Below the pieces are notes generated by a model, which worked only from the letters and a program-made list of their open reading frames with translations, had not been told where the DNA came from and made no database searches. Both the position numbers and the translations under genes were made by a program. A stretch of DNA of 64,000 bases from positions 496,001 to 560,000 of the forward strand of contig JAQSEB010000079.1 of NCBI GenBank assembly GCA_030063045.1, given 5' to 3'. How positions within the stretch are numbered: position 1 is the stretch's first letter; the number at the start of each line of letters is the position of its first letter. Shown here piece after piece: positions 56,243 through 64,000 of this stretch. Origin of the DNA: Pratylenchus scribneri (Eukaryota; Nematoda; Chromadorea; Rhabditida; Pratylenchidae).

Positions 56243-57400
56243 TTAAATGAATCCTTGCCCAAAATTCCACTTTTCATTTCTTCTTCTAGTTGCAGTGCAG
56301 CATGTGTGGTTCGCATTCAGACAATGACAGGTCCAGTTGCTCACATTTTGAGGACGTGTCCTAGTGTGGCAAAGACAAATCTAAAAAATTTTGTAAAAAT
56401 GTTATAGTTTAAATTTTTAAACATTTTTGTAATTTTTTATAAAAATTTTTGTAATTTTTTTAAATCTTTCTAAAAAAATTTTTTAAAATTTTTGTAATTT
56501 TTTTTTATAAATCTTTCTAAAAAAATTTTTTTTATTTTTTGTAATTTTTTTATAAATCTTTCTAAAAAATTTTTTTTAATTTTTTAAATCTTTCAAAAAA
56601 AATTTTTTTAAATTTTTGTAATTTTTTTATAAATTTTCTAAAAAAATTTTTTAAAATTTTTATAATTTTTTTAAAAATCTAAAAATTTTTAAAATTTTTG
56701 TAATTTTTTTTATAAATCTTTCTAAAAAAAATTTTAAAATTTTTGTAATTTTTTTATAAATCTTTCTAAAAAAATTTTTTTAATTTTTTTTAAATAAATT
56801 TTTGTAATATAAAATTTTTTAAAAATTTTTCTAAATTTTTTTTATAAATAAAATTTTTTAAAAAATTTTGAAAAATTTCCAATTTTGTAAAATAAAAATT
56901 TTTAAATTTCTTGTAAAATAAAATTTTTCTTTTCCAATTGAACTACCTAAAATTACACTAAACTTTTCTGATATCGTTTATTCCTTATAAATTTTTTATG
57001 GCTCATATCAAGGAAATTTCTAAAAATTTAAAACAATCAGTACATTAGTATCCTTCAAGATTAAATTATATTTATTTTTAGACTATGAACCTGAACAAGC
57101 TCAAGATTGGAGTGACAATTGGCACAGAGGAAGTTGGCGTCCAAAGCAATTCGGAACATCTGGTAGAGGTCCGAAATCTCCCTCTGCTCAACGGACAAAC
57201 GATGCAATTCGGCCAATGCCGGACCACGAGCTCCTGGGTCCATTGTCTGTTGGGAAGATAGTAATTTTTTATATCAAAAATATCTAAAAGGCAACCAACC
57301 ATTATTTCTTCCATCAACTCAAAAATTGGACTCAGATTTTGATCATTCAATGCTTGTCGAAAGTCATTGTACATATTACCACCCATAAACCAGGCAATGC
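56243..57400 (-). pseudogene. Cys-rich zinc-binding family fragment lacking its first exon
   Basis: Exons read downward: 57400-57300, 57246-57091, 56380-56243, with phases consistent. It encodes GIAWFMGGNMYNDFRQALND, SPIFELMEEIM, ALDANFLCANCHSNLELVQ and, in the last exon, ICLC, TCHCLNANHTCC, running 15 or so codons past the stop position of the other copy (ends FGQGFI). The glycine-zipper first exon seen at 46541-46314 is absent above 57400; instead AT-rich sequence leads to ARM gene 2. The missing start suggests a truncated copy, although a distant exon is possible. Confidence 0.6.
56395..56920. repeat. Low-complexity AT tandem region in the intron of the fragment
   Basis: About ten degenerate units of 45-60 bp made of TTTTTGTAATTTTTTTATAA and ATCTTTCTAAAAAAATTTTT. 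No coding content. Confidence 0.7.
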
Positions 57401-57701
57401 CTGCGTGAATTCTCATTTCGTGAGTTTTCATAATAAATAGCATACGATATTATTAAATGGAGTACTATTTCGAGAATAAAATTCAATTTTACACAGTTTT
57501 CTTAATTATGGCATTGGAAATAAAAAAATTAAAATCGATTTTTATCCAAAACAAAATATAAAATTGGTAATTGGAAGTTCAAGATAAAAGGATCAAATGA
57601 AATATTGCATTTCTTTCTCTGTTATTTTAATTCGAAAATTGAATGTTAATAATGGAATTCATTCAATTTCAATCTTCAAATAATTTTTAATTTTTTCTCA
57701 T

Positions 57702-60700
57702 TCATTCCATCTCCACTTTTTCATCTTTTTCGAAGAATTTCTTTATAATTATATTTGCCATTTCTGCTGCAATTTCGATGGATTCACTTTCCTGCTTCAG
57801 GGCCATCAATTTGTCCAAACCGTCGCATTTTTTGACACGTTCGCAGGCATCAGCCAAATTATTTGGTTCACTAATGATTAATGAATTATCCTTTATTTTA
57901 TTTAAAAATAGCAGACTGTTCGGCGATAATGTCAAGAGTTTTATAGAGTGCACACAACACTTTTTCCACCAATTCAACATTGCTATCTGCTGTCAAATTG
58001 TTGCAAATTGCCTCAATCCCATTTTTTGATCGATAAATTTCCAGGACTTGATCTACATTTCCCCCATTTGCCAAATTTGCCACAGCCCATCCGCAGTCAT
58101 TTTTAAGAACATTGTCACAATTTTCTAAAAATGTGAAGATTGGTGGAAGCAATTGGGCGTTGATGACAGACTTATTAGGGGGAAAATAATTAAAAAATGT
58201 AATATTATTACCTGAATTTGGTGTTCATTTCCGGCCAGCAAATTTGAAATAATCCAACAGCATTCCTTTACTATTTTACTATTATTCGAGCACATCAATT
58301 GAGGGAAACTGCCTGTTAAGACACCACAATCCACCACAACCTGAGTTTGGAAAAATTACATGAAATTTATTTATTTACTAATTCTCACATCAAAAAATAT
58401 TTTACTTCAATTTCTTTTATTCTGGCCTATGCAATTTTTAAGCGAAATTTTAGTGCATTAATGAGAATAATTTTAAGAAAAAATAATTTAAAAATAATTT
58501 ATTTATTATTCCCACTTGAGTGAGCTCATCATTGCCAGTTGCAAAATTTCCAATGACGCGAAGTGCAGGCCAGACGAATTTTTCTTCATCGAATTTGATG
58601 AACAAAACCATATCAGGAATGAAATCAAGAGCCAATGGGATATTCTCTTTTGGGCCTGAAGTCAAATGTACAACGGCCCAGCAAGTGTCAATTTTGCATT
58701 CGATATTATCCTGTTTGATGAATATAAATTATTTTATTCTTTTGCTTAAATTAAGGATTTTTTAAAAAATCAAATAAAAATAGTAATAAAATTAAATGTA
58801 AAAAATAGCCTAATTTCAAATTTCTATACGGCGCGGTAAATTTTTCTGGGATAATCTATAATTTTAGACCATAGAATTAGTCAGTATTATTTTTTAAATA
58901 TATTAACATTTTTAATTTTATTATAAATATTTAACACCATTCCATTGTATTTGAGTAAGGCAGCAATTGATGGAACAAATTTGGCCAATAGCGAATTAGG
59001 GAGCTGTGGTTTATGACGGCATAAATTTCTGATAGTCCAAGCAATTTTGCAAACAAAAGTGCCATTCAGATTATTAATTCGTTTGCCTAATTCAATCAAT
59101 ACTAAAATTACATCACAGGCAATGAGTTTGTCACGACATTTTGCGCCATCGCAAGCAATATTCGCAATGGCCCAAAGAGCCTATAATAAAAAAAAAACAA
59201 ATTAAATAGGTAAGTTCTGGTAATTTTGGCTGGCCGTTAAATGGCGAGATGATTTTTACTTTATAAAATTCTTCAAACATTGTACCGTTTACAACTATTT
59301 AATAAGACTAGGCAGTAAAATCATTAAAATTTTATATATATGTAAAAAAGATAAAATGGTTTGAATTTGAATAAAAATTGATAAATTGAAAATTTAATTA
59401 AATTATTTTTTATAAATTGGTTTTTTTAAAGATATTTTGCTCTATTAAATCATTTAAAAATCGTTGAAAATTTGTTGAATTATTTATTTTCATCACTAAT
59501 CAGCCACGCCCATTAACACATTTTAATCATATCTATTTTAATATAATTTTAATTTTGACCTGTTCAGCTAATTTATCGGATTTTGAATTGCAAATTTTCA
59601 GCAATGGTTCAATGCCATTTGCTTCCACAATTGTCCAAGTTTGTTCGAAATTTCCGCTTGCAATATTGGTGAGTGCCCAAGCGGCTTCATATTGGATTTT
59701 TTCATCCTTAAATAATATAAAAATTAAATAAAAAGACAATTACCTGAATGGTCAGTGCATTAACCAAACAATTGATGAAGCCTAATTCGATGATTTGAGC
59801 AGTAGTTAACTCATTCTTTGTTACTGATCGACGCAATAACTCAATTATTGCATGCATTTTCACCGACTTGTTTGAATCGAGTTGAATTGTCAATTTATTC
59901 TCCTTTAATTATTTTTGAAATTAAATTAAAAGAATTATATTTGATAGGTGTACGACAATTGGGGACAGAACGGTCTAACGTCAAAGGTCGTAAAGTTGCA
60001 TGGCTAATTTATATGCCATTTTATTAGGCATAATAATTAGCTACAAAATGATATCAAAAGCATTTGTCAATGTTGAATATTCACTGAATTATGGCCAAAA
60101 AAGAGCCAGAAAAAATTTTAATTAAACCAACGGTTTTTTGGCCATAATTCGGTGATTATTCAACTTTGGACAATGCTTTGGATGTCGTTTTGTAGCAATT
60201 TTTTGCCGAATAAAATGTAATATAAATTGTCACAGCAGCTGTACGACTTTTGACGTTAGACCATTCCGTCCCAAATGTCGTGTCACCACTCACCAATTGT
60301 CGTAACACCAATTAATCCCAATTCCCTTTATATTCTTCTTTGTTTCCTTCTTTCCGCACATACCACATACCTCTTCCGATATTCCGTTTTCATTGTCGTT
60401 TGTGCAATTCTTTTCATCTTTGGCTTCTTCTAATTTTAATCCATCATTTTCCTTCTTTCCTTCCATATCAAGATTTATGTTTGGATATTCTTCCTTCGAT
60501 TTTCCATCATTTTCGGCCTTCAATTCCTCTAATGCCTCAATCTTCTTGGCCATTTCTTCAATTTTCCTGTTCATTCCATTAATCTCTATCTTCATTTCTT
60601 GTCCATTTTGCTCTTGCTTCACCTTCATTGCTAGTAATTCGGCCTACATTTTTAATTTGTAAAATTAGAAAGAATTCATAAAATTCACCTCCAATTTTGT

Positions 60701-60820
60701 AAATTTTTCCACCACATTTTTCATATCAATTTCATTCGAAATTTCACTCAAATCCAATTTATCAAAATCATCGCCTTCACCATCCGAAGTAATTCCGCTG
60801 CCGTTTGAGTCCATATCCAT
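57702..60820 (-). CDS. Importin-alpha-like armadillo protein with coiled coil, gene 2
   Basis: Exons read downward: 60820-60689, 60643-60371, 59902-59744, 59706-59560, 59180-58938, 58710-58516, 58340-58212, 58170-57917, 57870-57702; 566 aa, no disruption. The leader ends EIDMKNVVEKFTKLE. The coiled coil is shorter than in gene 1 (91 versus 184 codons). The ARM region is collinear with gene 1: YEAAWALTNIASGNFEQT, ALWAIANIACDGAKCRDK, CWAVVHLTSGPKEN, ALRVIGNFATGNDELTQ, CCWIISNLLAGNEHQIQ, GWAVANLANGGN, then ACERVKKCDGLDK and an acidic tail. The IBB domain is absent. Intron 2 harbours a MITE. The upstream region at 60990-61230 has an inverted GCTCAAGGC element. Confidence 0.87.
59942..60297. mobile_element. 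Palindromic MITE in intron 2 of ARM gene 2
   Basis: A diverged relative of the element at 6990-7364. It shares GGCATAATAATTAGCTACAAAATG, CAATGTTGAATATTCAC and GAATTATGGCCAAAAAA-type arms arranged as an inverted repeat. The ends are GGTGTACGACAATTGG and, inverted, GGTGTTACGACAATTGG (right end at about 60309). No target duplication could be matched. Confidence 0.75.
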
Positions 60821-61996
60821 ATTTTTCGAAATAATTTTCCGTTAAATAAAATTTAAAATAATTTTATGTAATAAATTAAAATTTAAAAAAATAATTTATT
60901 GTCCATTATTTATGTTCCATTAATGAAAAAAATGAAAGAAAATTGTTAAGGCTCAAATATGAATAAAGAATGAGGCAAAATTCATCAAGCATCATAAATA
61001 AATCAGTCTTTTATTCTCTTTGACGGACTCAATTTGAATGAGACATAAATCTCTGAGTAACTGTGAGTGGATATATTCAATTTGAGTTGGAATTTGGAAT
61101 TGGAAATGTATGGGAAAATTGCCTTGAGCAAATTTTTCAATTGTACAGTATTTTGCCTTCATCACACAATAAAAAGGCAAATTTTGCACCATTGTAGGTT
61201 CCCTTCCCATATTTGCATAGCCCTTCGCCATTCGCTTTTGTGGAATTGACCCAATAGGCCAATAGTATGAATTTATTTGGAATGCTTGGAAAATTCCCTC
61301 TCAGCAAAGATTTGAATATTCTTTTTGAAGGTAATGTCTATTGAAAGTGAATTCTGGGTCCATTTATCCAACCAAGGATGGGAATGGAATATTCTAAAGT
61401 TCATCTTTCACTATTATTCTTCTCTCTTAAATAGGTAAAAATAATCATTATTCAAATTTTAACCCGAGGCAATTTTCCCAAAGTGCATTAAAATTCCCCA
61501 TTCTCTCATTTTCCGCTTCATTTTCGTTAAGCTTGATCAGCCAAATAAGAGAATAAAAAGAATAAAGTTGATTTAATGAATTTTGCCTCATTACATCATC
61601 ATTTACTTATGTACCTATCCCTTTTCGACTTTCTTTATTCAATCCAATGAATATTTAAATATAAAATTAACCATGGCACAATGAAGGGACTTAAAACTTT
61701 TATATAAATATTTTTGATAAGATATCCAGGTCCAGATGCTCTCTCACAACTAGACATGGCCTGACAATTTTCCTTCTTGGCCCTTTAGACCCGAGAATTG
61801 GAGAAATCAAAAATTTTTTAAACTTATTAAATTTTTATTTGGTAGATAGCAAAAAAAAATTAAAGAAAATAAAAAGCCAAAATTCCGAAAATAATATTCA
61901 AATTAAAATTTAATAAAATAGCTTAAAAATAAAAACTTATTTAAATTTTAAGATTAAACATATTTTTTAAAATTTTGTTTTTGAAATTCCATTGAA
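60821..61996. promoter_or_regulatory. Divergent promoters of ARM genes 2 and 3
   Basis: ARM gene 2 (minus) and ARM gene 3 (plus) are head to head, 1176 bp apart. On the gene 2 side, GCTCAAGGCAATTTTCCC lies inverted at 61129-61112. On the gene 3 side, ACCCGAGGCAATTTTCCCA starts at 61462. Both are followed, in their own direction, by AT-rich DNA and an AGAATAAAAAGAATAAAG-like or ATAAATAAAT stretch. No coding sequence between. Confidence 0.6.
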
Positions 61997-64000
61997 ATGA
62001 TGGATCAAAATGGCAGCGGAAATATTTCCGATGAAAGCGACAGTTTTGATAAATTAGATTTGAGTGAAATTGTTGAATCCAGTGAAATTGATATAAAAAT
62101 TGTGGCAGAAAAAATTACAAAATTGGAGGTGAATTAAATAAAAAAATATAATTTTTATTTTTAAATTTTAAATTTTAGGCCGAAATGTTGGCAATGAAAA
62201 CAGCTGAGGTAAGTCGAACGAAAATGCTTGAAAAATTTGGCGAAATTAAGAAAGAAATGAATGGAATGCAGGAAGAAATGGCAGTAATTAAATCTGAAAT
62301 GAATGACCAAATTGTTGGATTGGCCGAAGAAAATATGGAATTAATTGTAGAAAATGAAAAATTGAAAGAAGAAAATGAAGAAAAATACCGTGGAATGGAA
62401 GAAATGAAAAAGCAAATAGAGGAATTAAAAGAAGGAAGGGACAAAATGAAGAAGGCATTGGAAACAATAGATATTGAAAATTTGAGGGAAAAATTTGAAA
62501 TGAAGAAGAAATTTGAACAAGGGTTGGAAAAGAATAAGACTGAAATTGAGGTTAGTCTAATTTAATTGTAGAAAATATTAATTTACACAAAAAAAATAAT
62601 TAAATTTACCCAATTTATTTTTTAGGCCACATAATTTGACCAAAACTAGCTATTAGGGCTCAGGATTAGGTCGCAAGGCAGGATGGGATTGGGGTTTAAG
62701 GGCTAGGAGTAAGGGAATGCTATATGCTATAGAAGTCTGATTTGACCAAGTACCAAGTTAATTATTTTTTGACAAGTTAAATTAATTCTTTTGTAAAATT
62801 AATAGACTCGCATTTAATTGTTCGAATCTAACAAATTTATTGTAAAAGGTGGATACTTTGCTGCGTCAACTCGATCCAAAAAATAAGCAGAGAATGCGTA
62901 TGGTGTTTGAGTCATTGCGTCTAGCATCGGGAGAAAGCATCGAATTAATTGATCCAATCATCGAATTTGGCTTCATTAATTCATTGGTTAAAGCACTCAA
63001 TATTCAGGTTTGAATAAATGTTTTAAGGAATTTTTAAATGATCTTGTTGGAAAATATTAATTTCTGGAAAAGTTATTTAAATATAACAGAAAAATTATAG
63101 CAGTTCAGAATTTTATCCTAAACACGGAAATATATATTTAATCGATAAATTTAAACAAAATACATATTTGATAATATTTTGGCTTACATTTAACCATCAT
63201 TAATTTAGTTTTGAAACAAAAAAAAAATAAACCATTTAGACAATTTAATACCACTAATTTTGTCTCAAATCATTACAATTCCCATATTCTATTCGTCTTC
63301 GTGAGCTTTATCCAATATTTTAATGTTTGTGAAAAGAAAAAAATCCTTTACTCTTTCAATAATTTCAATTTTTTTGTGCAAAAATTAAATATATTCTAAT
63401 TCTAATTATATATTAGGGTTAATTGTCCGCGAGCGGGTAACGGATAGTGCGGATATCAAGGTGCGGATAATTGGAACGGTCAGATTATCCGCGAGAATTA
63501 TCCGCAGATACTAACCGTTCCGCTCCCTTTATAAGATACTGTAGATTTTTTTAAAATTTTGTTAGCTCGAATTTAAAAGGTTGCCAAAATAAAAAAATAA
63601 TTAAGCTTTTTTCTGTACTAAAATCCTTTTAATTGTCTTTATTTGTTTTTAAAATGACCATATTGAGCATGGTTGCCTTTGCCATTTCCAAAATAAAAAA
63701 ATTGGTATAGAGATCCAAAAAATGGCAAAAATCCAGTAAAAAATTGGGGTTGCGGATAACTGAACGGTTAATTAGCCCGAAATATGTGCGAATAACTGTT
63801 CCGCGTAACCGTTCCGCCCACGGATAATTAACCCAATTATATATTAAGGATGAAAAGATTCGACTCAACGCTGCATGGGCACTCACCAATATTGCAGCCG
63901 GAAATTCCGCACATACCCGGGCTATTGTGGAAGCAAATGGCATTGCACAATTGCTGAAAATGTCCACTTCAGTGAACAATTTGTTGGCAGAACAGGTTTT
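61997..64000 (+). CDS. Importin-alpha-like armadillo protein, gene 3, cut by window end
   Basis: Exons 61997-62128, 62179-62550, 62849-63007 and 63849-63995 are in phase; the rest lies beyond 64000. It starts at either of two adjacent ATGs. The leader ends EIDIKIVAEKITKLE; exon 2 is a 124-codon coiled coil (MEEMKKQIEELKEGRDKMKK). Exon 3 gives FESLRLASGE and IIEFGFINSLVKALNIQ; exon 4 gives the first ARM repeat, LNAAWALTNIAAGNSAHT. It ends at a donor, GTTTT, at the window edge. No disruption was seen so far. Intron 3 contains a hAT-derived MITE right against the splice acceptor. Confidence 0.8.
63414..63836. mobile_element. Non-autonomous relative of the hAT element in intron 3 of ARM gene 3
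   Basis: A 423-bp element starting TAGGGTTAATTGTCCGCGAG and ending CGGATAATTAACCCAA, clearly related to the 2.9-kb hAT ends (TAGGGTTAATTCCCCGC). The 8-bp target duplication is TTATATAT at 63406-63413 and 63837-63844. The interior retains repeated GCGGATAA-type subterminal motifs but no transposase. The right duplication is followed after four bases by the exon 4 acceptor. Confidence 0.85.

Overview
The window reads as nuclear DNA of a very AT-rich nematode. Genes have many short introns with nematode-like splice sites (TTTCAG or TTTTAG acceptors). A GH5 cellulase carrying a bacterial-type CBM2 module points to a tylenchid plant-parasitic nematode. The high AT content would suit a root-knot nematode (Meloidogyne-like); that placement is inference.

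Layout. 1-6350 is a tandem satellite (units about 152 and 164 bp, plus a 2254-bp higher-order period). 6350-13300 holds a SPRY gene whose 5' region was hit by a MITE and by a complete hAT transposon. 15304-17000 and 18299-20118 are two tandem SPRY genes. 21646-26750 is a secreted cellulase (signal peptide, CBM2, Pro/Gln-Gly linker, GH5). 27412-29314 (minus) is a fourth SPRY gene with one nonsense codon; its promoter is split by a 1.5-kb element full of minisatellites. 32921-36923 is an importin-alpha-like armadillo gene. 38237-38558 is a small secreted Cys-rich protein. 40573-41680 (minus) is a J-domain protein, with a second near-identical hAT copy 113 bp upstream of its start. 45216-46541 (minus) is a glycine-zipper/Cys-rich gene with a frameshift. 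47922-50425 (minus) is an unidentified Arg-rich protein. 51226-54225 (minus) is a 7TM receptor with nested transposons in an intron. 55276-57400 holds relics of a receptor, an armadillo gene and the Cys-rich family. 57702-60820 (minus) is a second armadillo gene, and 61997 to the window end is a third, cut off by the window.

Most notable theme. The four SPRY genes and the three armadillo genes look like one modular family. All start with a short acidic first exon ending in a D-M-K-x-x-x-E-K-I-x-x-L-E type motif at a phase-0 intron (the first gene is cut short after E-K). All are preceded by a GCC-NNN-GGC-AATTTT type upstream element. After exon 1 they diverge: one branch has a membrane anchor, coiled coil and SPRY domain; the other has a coiled coil and importin-like ARM repeats without a recognisable importin-beta-binding domain. 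Several copies are decaying through transposon insertions, a nonsense codon or internal deletion, so the family is expanding and dying at the same time.

All gene models were spliced by eye from reading-frame phase, GT-AG sites and paralogue comparison. Exon phases close exactly for the SPRY, armadillo, GH5, J-domain and receptor models, but none has transcript support.
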